A stretch of 10,625 nt of DNA from an uncultured bacterium (GTDB lineage: Bacteria; Actinomycetota; Coriobacteriia; Coriobacteriales; Coriobacteriaceae), in the NCBI GenBank assembly GCA_905215225.1, contig CAJMPM010000035.1, positions 1 to 10,625 on the forward strand. Reading direction: 5' to 3'. Positions 1 through 5,037 of the stretch are shown here, in pieces (the first letter of the stretch is position 1; each line of letters begins with the position of its first letter). Below the pieces are notes generated by a model. It made no database searches, was not told the DNA's origin, and saw nothing but the letters and a program-made list of their open reading frames with translations. Both the position numbers and the translations under genes were made by a program.

Positions 1-19
1 TAGCTGCGGCTCGGCACTG

Positions 20-72
20 GGGGACGTTCCTTTTCTGCCGGCAGCTGGGGACATTCCTTGCGGGGTGTCCCC
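20..72. repeat. Short direct repeat plus GGGGACA/TGTCCCC hairpin
   Basis: GGGGACGTTCCTT (20-32) is repeated as GGGGACATTCCTT (47-59), identical at 12 of 13 bases with a 27-bp period. The second copy also forms a 7-bp perfect inverted repeat, GGGGACA (47-53) with TGTCCCC (66-72). This looks like a fragment of a dispersed intergenic palindrome of the REP type. I infer that from its form and have not seen other copies of this exact unit here. It may also act as the transcript end of a gene left of the window. Confidence 0.5.
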
Positions 73-76
73 ATTC

Positions 77-104
77 TGTTTCATCCCGCACGTTTTGTGA
101 AACA
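77..104. other. 7-bp inverted repeat TGTTTCA/TGAAACA
   Basis: TGTTTCA (77-83) pairs perfectly with TGAAACA (98-104) across a 14-base loop. It lies between the GGGGAC repeat and the candidate regulator operator region. It could be a protein-binding dyad or the stem of a weak transcript end. No clear U-tract follows. Confidence 0.3.
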
Positions 105-187
105 AGGCTAACTTTTCGGCAAAGTAGTAAGACATGGGCAACTTTTGCGGTAAAGTGAATCAAGCAAAAGTATCCAAAGGCTAACTA
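104..187 (+). promoter_or_regulatory. Candidate operator region of the DtxR-family regulator gene
   Basis: AAGGCTAACT occurs twice (104-113 and 177-186) and resembles the AGGCTAACCT core of the DtxR/IdeR box, as half-sites only. Between them are two ACTTT...AAAGT dyads (111-125, spacer 5; 141-156, spacer 6) about 30 bp apart. CATGGGCAACTTTTG (133-147) matches a stretch upstream of the exporter at 4936-4950 in 14 of 15 bases. Repeated half-sites directly ahead of a repressor gene suggest autoregulation. I could not place convincing -35 and -10 boxes here. Confidence 0.45.
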
Positions 188-210
188 GAAGCCATCGCGA
201 AAGGCGGCCC

Positions 211-600
211 ATGGCCCTGCGTGAATCCGGAGAAGACTATCTCGAGTCTATTTATGTGCTCTCGGAGCGCCAAGGCATCGTTCGATCGATTGACGTTGCC
301 GAATACCTGGGCGTAACCAAGGCAAGCGTCTCCAAAGCCATGGCCGCGTTGGAGAACAACGGCTACGTAGAGATGGGCAAACGCGATGTGCATCTGACGG
401 AACGCGGTCTTGAGGTTGCCCGTCAAATGTGGGAGCGCCATTGCTTTTTCGTGGGGCTGCTGGAGGATGCGGGTGTTTCGGCTGAGGTCGCGTCGCAAGA
501 GGGCTGCCACATGGAGCACTGCCTGAGCGAGGAAAGCTTTGAGAAGTTACGGGCGATGTTGGGCCGGGAAGATGTAGCGGGTCCAACAACAGAAGCCTAA
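211..600 (+). CDS. DtxR/MntR-family metal-dependent transcriptional repressor
   Basis: This 129-aa protein should be a cytoplasmic dimeric repressor that binds DNA when loaded with Fe(II) or Mn(II). An N-terminal winged helix-turn-helix (about 8-65, recognition region near VTKASVSKAM 35-44) is followed by a helical metal-binding and dimerisation domain. Aligned by eye, D9 and E12 correspond to D8 and E11 of Bacillus MntR, and H77, E102 and H103 to its H77, E102 and H103. C99, in EGCHMEH, corresponds instead to C102 of DtxR (EACRWEH). The ligand set is therefore a hybrid of the manganese and iron types, and specificity cannot be read off safely. There is no C-terminal SH3/FeoA-like domain, and the length is close to MntR (about 140 aa). 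The ATG at 211 has an AAAGG about 6-7 bases upstream. Family confidence is high; the metal is unknown. Confidence 0.88.
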   Translation: MALRESGEDYLESIYVLSERQGIVRSIDVAEYLGVTKASVSKAMAALENNGYVEMGKRDVHLTERGLEVARQMWERHCFFVGLLEDAGVSAEVASQEGCHMEHCLSEESFEKLRAMLGREDVAGPTTEA

Positions 601-736
601 CTGTCCCACAGTAGCGCGGAGTTCACGCAAAGCGCGAACCAGCGATCGGGACCAGCGGCCCTTTCGGCCAAGTCTATTTCAGCAAAGGAACCCCGTCAGC
701 AAGCGATGCCCAAGAACCATCAGCAACGTTACCGCA

Positions 737-863
737 GGCCGGGGCTGGGCTTGGTTTTGAAAACACTCCGCAGCGCGAGGCCCGCCTTTCCGTTGCTCCG
801 CAGGAGCAGGAAAGACGGGCCTCATGCGCGAGGACGTTTTCAAAACCAAGCCCGGTCCCGGCC
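737..863. repeat. Very long imperfect hairpin (127 nt) in a gene-free gap
   Basis: Positions 737-764 pair with 836-863 over 28 bp, including two G-T pairs; the core 747-764/836-853 is an 18-bp perfect inverted repeat. Inside it, 777-791 pairs with 809-823 (14 of 15), and TGCTCC (794-799) pairs with GGAGCA (803-808) around a GCA loop. GCGC (773-776) pairs with GCGC (826-829) past a 2-base bulge. The whole element folds to a single tip. No U-tract follows on either strand, so it is not a textbook intrinsic terminator. It sits 16 bp beyond the ATPase stop codon and could be a palindromic intergenic repeat, a miniature mobile element or a structured RNA. No target-site duplication is visible. In the rest of the 601-879 gap I see only a small ACTGT-CCC-ACAGT hairpin (600-612) over the regulator stop codon. 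Confidence 0.75.
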
Positions 864-879
864 GGAGGGACCACGAGTG

Positions 880-2832
880 CTACAGGTTCTTGACACCCAT
901 CGCGCGCATGGCGTTCAGGATGGCGATGATCGCTACGCCCACGTCGCCAAAGACGGCGAGCCACATATTGGCGATACCCCGCGCCGCGAGCACCAGAATC
1001 AGCAACTTAATGCCCAGTGCAAAGATAATGTTCTGCCAGACGATCGTCATGGTCTTGCGCGCCACGCGGATCGCGCGGGAGATGTTGGACGGCTTGTCGT
1101 CCATGAGCACCACGTCGGCAGCCTCGATTGCGGCGTCGGAACCCATGGCGCCCATGGCAATGCCAACGTCTGCGCGAGTGAGCACGGGTGCGTCGTTGAT
1201 GCCGTCGCCCACAAAGGCGAGCTTGCCCTTGCCGCTCTCGGTTGCAAGCAGCGCCTCGACGCGCTCGACCTTATCGCCCGGCAGCAGCTGCGCGTGGAAC
1301 TCGTCGAGACTGAGTTGCTTGGCCACAGACGCCGCAACCTCCTCGCGGTCGCCCGTGAGCATGACGGTGCGCTTGACGCCGGCGGCGTGCAGGTCGCGAA
1401 TCGCCTGCGCGGCATCGGCCTTTATGGTGTCGGCAATTACGATATGGCCGGCGTACGTGTCATCGACCAGTACATGGAGGATCGTACCGACGACCTCGCA
1501 ATTGGGGGCGTCGATACCGGCCGCGGCAAGCATCTTGGCATTGCCGACGACGACGCGCTTGCCGTCGATGGTTGCCGTGAAACCGTGACCCGCGACATTG
1601 GCGGAGTCGCTCACGCGATTCTGGTCGAGCTCACCCTGGTAGGCGGCACGTATGGACCGTGCGATGGGGTGATCGGAAAACGCCTCGGCAAGGGCCGCGA
1701 CTTCGAGCAGTGACTGCTCGGTATAGCCGGCCTCGGGGTGTACCGCCACGACCGAAAACGTGCCGTTGGTGAGCGTGCCGGTCTTGTCAAAGACGACGGT
1801 ATCCACATCGGCGAGCGTCTCGAGGTAGTTGGAGCCCTTGATGAGGACGCCCAGCTTGGATGCGCCGCCGATGCCGCCAAAGAAGCTGAGCGGCACGCTA
1901 ATCACGAGCGCGCACGGGCAGCTGACGACCAGGAAGGTCAGGCCGCGCAGGATCCAGTCGGACCAGGCGCCGGTGACCAGGCCGCCGCCGAGTGCGAGCA
2001 CCGCAGCCGCGCCGGTGACAGCGGGCGTGTAGACGCGGGCGAAGCGCGTGATGAAGTTCTCGGTGCGCGCCTTCTTTTCGCTGGCGTTTTCTACGAGCTC
2101 CAGGACGCGCGCGACGGTGGACTCGCCAAATGGCTTGGTGGTGCGCACGTGGATGAGCCCCGTCATGTTGATGCAGCCGCTGATGATATCGTCTCCGGTT
2201 TTGGCCGGCCGGGGGACCGACTCGCCGGTAAGGGCGGCGGTATCGAGCTGCGTCTCGCCTTCGACGATGACGCCGTCGATGGGCACGCGCTCGCCGGGCT
2301 TGACGACGATGACGGTGCCGACGGCGATGTCATCGGGAAAGACCTGCTCGAGTGTGCCGTCGGGTTGCTCGACGTTGGCATAATCGGGCGCGATGTCCAT
2401 CATGGCGCTGATCGACTTGCGGCTTTTGCCCACGGCATATGCCTGGAACAGCTCGCCGACCTGATAGAACAGCATGACGGCGGCGCCTTCGGTCATGTGC
2501 GGGTCGGTGTCGGGGAAGAGCACCATGGCAAATGCGCCGATGGTCGCGACCGCCATGAGGAAGCTTTCGTCGAAGGCCTTGCCGCGGCGGATGTTATTGA
2601 ATGCCTTTTGCAGTACGTCGTAGCCGGCAATCAAAAACGGCACGAGGAACAGCACAAAGCTGGCGTAGATGTCGCCCGGGGTGCCGAATGCGGCAGTGAG
2701 GGTGCCGAGCTCATCGAAGGCGTACACCACGGAAAAAATGCCCAGCGCTACCAGGATGCGGTTGCGCTTATGCTCGAGTGATTCTTTTTTCTTGCGCTTC
2801 TTCTTTTTCTTTTTGGGGTCGGCGGTGGCCAT
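880..2832 (-). CDS. P1B-2-type Zn/Cd/Pb-exporting ATPase (ZntA/CadA family), without HMA domain
   Basis: This 650-aa inner-membrane pump exports Zn(II), Cd(II) or Pb(II) at the cost of ATP. Motifs in order: TGES 202-205 (actuator); CPC 305-307 in the ion-pathway helix; DKTGTLT 349-355 with phosphorylated D349; HP 388-389; TGD 493-495; GDGINDA 542-548. K609 and D630 in the last helices are 21 residues apart, the spacing of K693 and D714 in E. coli ZntA, which supports P1B-2 specificity. The usual N-terminal heavy-metal-associated domain is missing. In its place is a lysine-rich tail (about residues 7-16), and an HMA protein is encoded just upstream. I start at the ATG at 2832 because GGGAGGA lies about 8 bases upstream. 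A longer frame to 2901 would run through an ArsR-type operator and so is unlikely to be coding. Its own operator and promoter-like boxes suggest separate induction from the chaperone gene. Confidence 0.93.
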   Translation of the reverse strand: MATADPKKKKKKRKKKESLEHKRNRILVALGIFSVVYAFDELGTLTAAFGTPGDIYASFVLFLVPFLIAGYDVLQKAFNNIRRGKAFDESFLMAVATIGAFAMVLFPDTDPHMTEGAAVMLFYQVGELFQAYAVGKSRKSISAMMDIAPDYANVEQPDGTLEQVFPDDIAVGTVIVVKPGERVPIDGVIVEGETQLDTAALTGESVPRPAKTGDDIISGCINMTGLIHVRTTKPFGESTVARVLELVENASEKKARTENFITRFARVYTPAVTGAAAVLALGGGLVTGAWSDWILRGLTFLVVSCPCALVISVPLSFFGGIGGASKLGVLIKGSNYLETLADVDTVVFDKTGTLTNGTFSVVAVHPEAGYTEQSLLEVAALAEAFSDHPIARSIRAAYQGELDQNRVSDSANVAGHGFTATIDGKRVVVGNAKMLAAAGIDAPNCEVVGTILHVLVDDTYAGHIVIADTIKADAAQAIRDLHAAGVKRTVMLTGDREEVAASVAKQLSLDEFHAQLLPGDKVERVEALLATESGKGKLAFVGDGINDAPVLTRADVGIAMGAMGSDAAIEAADVVLMDDKPSNISRAIRVARKTMTIVWQNIIFALGIKLLILVLAARGIANMWLAVFGDVGVAIIAILNAMRAMGVKNL

Positions 2833-2855
2833 GACTCGTATCCTCCCATTTGAAT

Positions 2856-2875
2856 GTATGAACACTCGCTCATAT
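2856..2875 (-). promoter_or_regulatory. ArsR-type operator (third copy) before the ATPase
   Basis: GTATGAACACTCGCTCATAT matches the operators ahead of the sensor gene (ATATGAACATGCGCTCATAT) at 17 of 20 positions and keeps the TATGA...TCATA dyad. It lies 24 bp upstream of the ATPase start and overlaps the candidate -10 box. The presumed ligand is the ArsR/SmtB sensor encoded at 3215-3583. Confidence 0.8.
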
Positions 2876-2901
2876 AATTTCGCGAGCAAAGGCCGCAGCA
2901 A
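2872..2901 (-). promoter_or_regulatory. Candidate promoter of the ATPase gene
   Basis: On the minus strand, TTGCTG (2896-2901) and TTATAT (2872-2877) are separated by 18 bp. The -10 box overlaps the operator at 2856-2875, as expected for a repressed promoter. The -35 match is moderate, and its position inside a hairpin loop makes the call tentative. Confidence 0.4.
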
Positions 2902-2911
2902 GCGCGGCCTT
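2889..2911 (-). terminator. Weak hairpin between chaperone and ATPase genes
   Basis: AAGGCCGC (2889-2896) and GCGGCCTT (2904-2911) form an 8-bp perfect stem with a 7-base loop, 21 bp beyond the chaperone stop codon on the minus strand. Only CCTTTGC follows, so termination would be partial at best. It may reduce read-through from the sensor promoter into the ATPase gene, which would explain the separate operator. Confidence 0.4.
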
Positions 2912-2932
2912 GCAGGTTGGCGTAAACCTGGG

Positions 2933-3151
2933 CTAGAGAATGATCTCGCAGTCCGGCTCGGCGTCGGCGGTGAACTCCACGACGCGGTCGAGAACCTCGT
3001 CGAACTCGGCGTCGTCGGCCTCGAGCGTCAACTTCTGGGTCATAAAGTTGACCGAAACGGACTTGACGCCATCGAGCTTGGCAAGTTCGTCCTGAAGCTC
3101 GCGCGCGCAGTTAGCGCAGTCGATCTCGTCGAGTTTAAACTGCTTTTTCAT
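2933..3151 (-). CDS. Stand-alone heavy-metal-associated (HMA) domain protein
   Basis: This 72-aa protein is essentially one ferredoxin-like HMA domain. The metal-binding motif D11-C12-A-N-C15-A is the DCxxC form seen in ZntA/CadA N-terminal domains, rather than the MxCxxC form of copper chaperones. An extra cysteine (C68) lies in the acidic tail EPDCEIIL. Because the adjacent ATPase lacks an HMA domain, this protein probably supplies that function in trans, delivering or buffering Zn(II)/Cd(II) in the cytoplasm. The ATG has AAAGGAA about 8 bases upstream. It follows the sensor gene by 63 bp and is probably co-transcribed with it. Family assignment is firm; partnership with the pump is inferred from gene order. 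Confidence 0.88.
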   Translation of the reverse strand: MKKQFKLDEIDCANCARELQDELAKLDGVKSVSVNFMTQKLTLEADDAEFDEVLDRVVEFTADAEPDCEIIL

Positions 3152-3214
3152 GGCGGGTTCCTTTCCCTGTTTTTGCGGCTTGGGTGCAGGCCGCGCTGGT
3201 ACCGTGGTTGGTCG

Positions 3215-3583
3215 CTATTCGCAGATGTGGCTCATGCCTTGGTTGAGCATGGTGTAGACATGGTCGTCGGCAAGCGAGTAGAGGATATTGCGCCCGTCGC
3301 GCCGGAATTTAACCAGGTGCGACTGCTTGAGCGTGCGCAACTGGTGCGACACCGCGGACTGCGAGGTCTCGGTTGCCTCGGCGATGTCTGCCACGCAGAG
3401 CTCGCGGCCCATGAGGGCGTAGAGGATCTTGATGCGCGTGGTGTCGCTGAAGACCTTGAACAGGTCGGCGAGGTCGTAGAGAAGCTCCTCGTCGGGAAGG
3501 TCCTCGGGCGAGCAGGTGGTGGGGACGTCGGGCACGATGGTGGTGTCGATGCCGGACTTTATTTCATCAGCGTGATCGCTCAT
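3215..3583 (-). CDS. ArsR/SmtB-family metal sensor repressor (zinc-type alpha-5 site)
   Basis: This 122-aa winged-helix repressor should leave DNA when it binds metal. The core runs from about residue 30 to 122: ELCVADIAE (61-69), recognition helix SQSAVSHQLRTLK (74-86), and a beta-wing near RRDGRNILYSL. At the C terminus, D106, H108, H119 and E122 reproduce the D-x-H-x10-H-x2-E alpha-5 zinc site of SmtB/CzrA in exact spacing. C24 and C63 resemble parts of the CadC-type alpha-3N site, but that site looks incomplete because A65 stands where CadC has its second cysteine. Zinc (or cobalt) is therefore the likeliest signal, with cadmium possible. AAAGGA lies 7 bases before the ATG. Two operators in its promoter imply autorepression, and the HMA protein and P1B-2 ATPase downstream are the obvious targets. 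Confidence 0.93.
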   Translation of the reverse strand: MSDHADEIKSGIDTTIVPDVPTTCSPEDLPDEELLYDLADLFKVFSDTTRIKILYALMGRELCVADIAEATETSQSAVSHQLRTLKQSHLVKFRRDGRNILYSLADDHVYTMLNQGMSHICE

Positions 3584-3596
3584 TGCAATATCCTTT

Positions 3597-3618
3597 CATA
3601 TGAACATGCGCTCATATA
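3597..3618 (-). promoter_or_regulatory. ArsR-type operator, promoter-distal copy
   Basis: The 22 bases at 3597-3618 are the exact reverse complement of 3632-3653, with 13 bp between. Each copy contains ATATGAACATGCGCTCATAT, itself a dyad with ATATGA/TCATAT arms, the form expected for ArsR/SmtB sites. This copy lies downstream of the predicted transcription start, where a bound repressor would block elongation. Confidence 0.85.
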
Positions 3619-3629
3619 ACTTACTTCCG

Positions 3630-3657
3630 AGTATATGAGCGCATGTTCATATGTCAA
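3630..3657 (-). promoter_or_regulatory. Promoter of the sensor-chaperone operon with overlapping operator
   Basis: On the minus strand, TTGACA (3652-3657, perfect consensus) and TATACT (3630-3635) are separated by 16 bp. The operator copy at 3632-3653 fills the spacer and touches both boxes, so repressor binding should exclude RNA polymerase. This is the clearest promoter in the window. Confidence 0.85.
3632..3653 (-). promoter_or_regulatory. ArsR-type operator, promoter-overlapping copy
   Basis: Inverted copy of the operator at 3597-3618, identical over 22 bp. It lies between and partly over the -35 and -10 boxes of the sensor promoter. The pair forms one large symmetric element that two repressor dimers could occupy together. 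Confidence 0.85.
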
Positions 3658-3761
3658 TATAATTCACGAAATATTTTGCTATCGAATGCCCTGGTGGCGG
3701 CTAAAGGCATCGATGATCGCGGATAAGGCCGCCGATGCCAACGTGGGTACCTTAGCGACGT

Positions 3762-3796
3762 GCAAAAACAGGCCGATATCCACTTGGATATCGGCC
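3762..3796 (-). terminator. Intrinsic terminator of the exonuclease gene
   Basis: GGCCGATATCC (3771-3781) and GGATATCGGCC (3786-3796) form an 11-bp perfect stem with a 4-base loop. Read on the minus strand, TGTTTTTGC follows. It lies about 100 bp after the exonuclease stop. The rest of the 3658-3897 gap holds no gene I can support, only a small GCGAG/CTCGC hairpin at 3860-3874. Confidence 0.85.
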
Positions 3797-3897
3797 CGCA
3801 TTGCGTCGCTTGAGAAGGATGCCTCGGCGTGTCGCTATTGCGTGGGGCGCTATCGTCTGGCGAGTATCGCTCGCGAATGGCGCCTCTGCTTGGCAAT

Positions 3898-4866
3898 CTA
3901 CTTGGCAAACAGGTTCTTGAGGTTGAACTCGGCCTGGACGGTACGGAGCATGAGGTCGGTGTCGTCGAGGCCCAGGTGCTGCTCGTTGGCGTCGGCGGCA
4001 AGGGTGCCACGGCGGCGCGCCCAGTTCTCGAGCGCGGCGGGCGCAGACTCGCGGGGGAGCGAGCGCACGTCGGCGTCCAGGCTGCGGCAGATCTGGCGCG
4101 AGTCGATGACGATAATCTTACCCGCGCGGCGTGCCTCGGCGTAGCCGTCTAGGTGGATCTTGAACCAGCTGTCCTCGAAGGCGGCGTTGTGCGCCATGTA
4201 CGGGTACTTCTTCATAAGCTTGAGCAGCTGCTTTTGCAGCTCTTTGTTCTCGCGGAAGGGCGTTTTGCCGTCGATGTCGTCCCAGGTGATGTGGTGGATA
4301 TTCGACAACGGCACATCCTCGCCGCGGTAGATATCGGGCAGGCCGCAGTAGTGTGCCTCGGCGTCATGCGGCACGGCGTCGCTGGTGAGATCCATGATCT
4401 CCCAGCCGACGTTGATGATGTAGCCGCGCTCGGGTGCACGGCCGGTGGTCTCGATGTCGATGCCGAGCACCGTGCCCTGGATTGGCTTGCGAGCGTAGGC
4501 GACACCGAGCGCATCGCGGTCGCCGCGGATTTCGCGCATGACGGACGCGGCGGTGCGCTTTTGCATCTTTCCGATGGCGGCGCAGGTGTCGGCGTCGGAC
4601 AGGCCGCGCGAAAGCGTTGCGGGCGTCACGTTGCGCAGGCGCGCCTCGCCAATCTGGTCGCACAGGTCGCGGTTGCGGTCGGCCAGGTCGCGCACGGTGG
4701 CAAAGTCAAAGCCGGGGTCGTCCTCCGCGGTAAAGTACTCGGTTTCGAGCACCTTGAGGGCCTCTTCGCCTTTCTGACGCTCGGATTCCATGGCACCGTG
4801 ATCGCCATAGATAAACATGGGGATAAACGGCTGGCGCTCGTATTCGAGTGCTTGCGAAACGTTCAT
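3898..4866 (-). CDS. DEDDh-type 3'-5' exonuclease with unrecognised N-terminal region
   Basis: This 322-aa soluble protein has an RNase T/DnaQ-like exonuclease domain at about 133-320. ExoI is GIDIETTG with D137 and E139. ExoII is HNAAFED at 226-232. ExoIII is HLGLDD with H297 and D302, the H-x4-D spacing of the DEDDh class. These residues bind two divalent metals to hydrolyse nucleic acid from the 3' end. At ExoII the usual FD is FE followed by D (E231, D232), a conservative departure. Residues 1-130 are charged and probably helical and match nothing I recognise. AAGGAG lies 7 bases before the ATG. The gene is divergent from the exporter and ends at a strong terminator, so it is probably monocistronic. 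The substrate (DNA or RNA, repair or turnover) cannot be decided from sequence. Confidence 0.85.
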   Translation of the reverse strand: MNVSQALEYERQPFIPMFIYGDHGAMESERQKGEEALKVLETEYFTAEDDPGFDFATVRDLADRNRDLCDQIGEARLRNVTPATLSRGLSDADTCAAIGKMQKRTAASVMREIRGDRDALGVAYARKPIQGTVLGIDIETTGRAPERGYIINVGWEIMDLTSDAVPHDAEAHYCGLPDIYRGEDVPLSNIHHITWDDIDGKTPFRENKELQKQLLKLMKKYPYMAHNAAFEDSWFKIHLDGYAEARRAGKIIVIDSRQICRSLDADVRSLPRESAPAALENWARRRGTLAADANEQHLGLDDTDLMLRTVQAEFNLKNLFAK

Positions 4867-4926
4867 AGGATGCTCCTTGGACGGGCCGCGTCGCGCGGCT
4901 CGGGGTTACTGAGTTGTGGCGAGATG

Positions 4927-4948
4927 ATAGTTTACCATGGGCAACTAT
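4927..4948. promoter_or_regulatory. Dyad operator candidate ATAGTT-N10-AACTAT
   Basis: ATAGTT (4927-4932) and AACTAT (4943-4948) are a perfect inverted repeat centred on CCATGG (4935-4940); 18 of 22 positions are symmetric. The right half contains CATGGGCAACT, identical to 133-143 upstream of the DtxR-family gene. It abuts the -35 box of the exporter promoter, so a protein bound here could repress or activate it, or act on the divergent exonuclease gene. Confidence 0.55.
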
Positions 4949-4975
4949 TGGCATCGCGCCTAGGACAACTACAAT
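4948..4975 (+). promoter_or_regulatory. Candidate promoter of the exporter gene
   Basis: TTGGCA (4948-4953) and TACAAT (4970-4975) are separated by 16 bp, each differing from the sigma-70 consensus at one position. The -10 lies in the first of two 16-bp direct repeats (4960-4975 and 4990-5005, 13 of 16 identical, 30 bp apart). The second copy also ends in TACAAT but lacks a well-placed -35. Confidence 0.6.
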
Positions 4976-4988
4976 ACCCTAGTTGACC
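4963..4988. promoter_or_regulatory. Second dyad operator candidate, over the -10 box
   Basis: CAACTA (4966-4971) and TAGTTG (4980-4985) are inverted around 8 bases. GG (4963-4964) and CC (4987-4988) extend the dyad after one mismatch. It covers the -10 box and likely start site, a typical repressor position. Together with 4927-4948 it gives four AACTA/TAGTT elements within 60 bp. A further CCTAG (4978-4982)/CTAGG (4990-4994) inverted repeat overlaps it. Confidence 0.5.
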
Positions 4989-5037
4989 GCTAGGACTTTT
5001 ACAATGCTGCCGAAAGACACGAAAGGTTCCATCCGTC

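Noticed and set aside
737..863. Insertion sequence remnant with terminal inverted repeats
   Set aside because: There is no transposase fragment, no target-site duplication, and the arms pair through to the centre, unlike a gene-bearing element. Kept as a palindromic repeat instead.
706..1713. Long plus-strand open frame antisense to the ATPase gene
   Set aside because: It overlaps a well-supported P-type ATPase and has the Arg/His/Asp-rich composition of an antisense frame in GC-rich DNA. No family likeness.
1738..2781. Second long plus-strand frame antisense to the ATPase
   Set aside because: Same reason: it mirrors ATPase codons, with no recognisable domain or ribosome site.
2833..2901. 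Upstream start of the ATPase, adding 23 residues
   Set aside because: It would place the ArsR operator and -10 box inside the coding region. The ATG at 2832 has a strong ribosome-binding site.
2669..3619. Plus-strand open frame across the chaperone and sensor genes
   Set aside because: It would be antisense to two clear genes and pass through the operators. Composition is not protein-like.
4153..4986. Plus-strand open frame opposite the exonuclease
   Set aside because: Shadow of the exonuclease gene. It would also cover the exporter promoter.
4867..5037. yybP-ykoY manganese riboswitch before the exporter
   Set aside because: The predicted leader (about 55 nt) is too short for that RNA and lacks its conserved stems. 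The region is explained better by promoter and protein-binding dyads.
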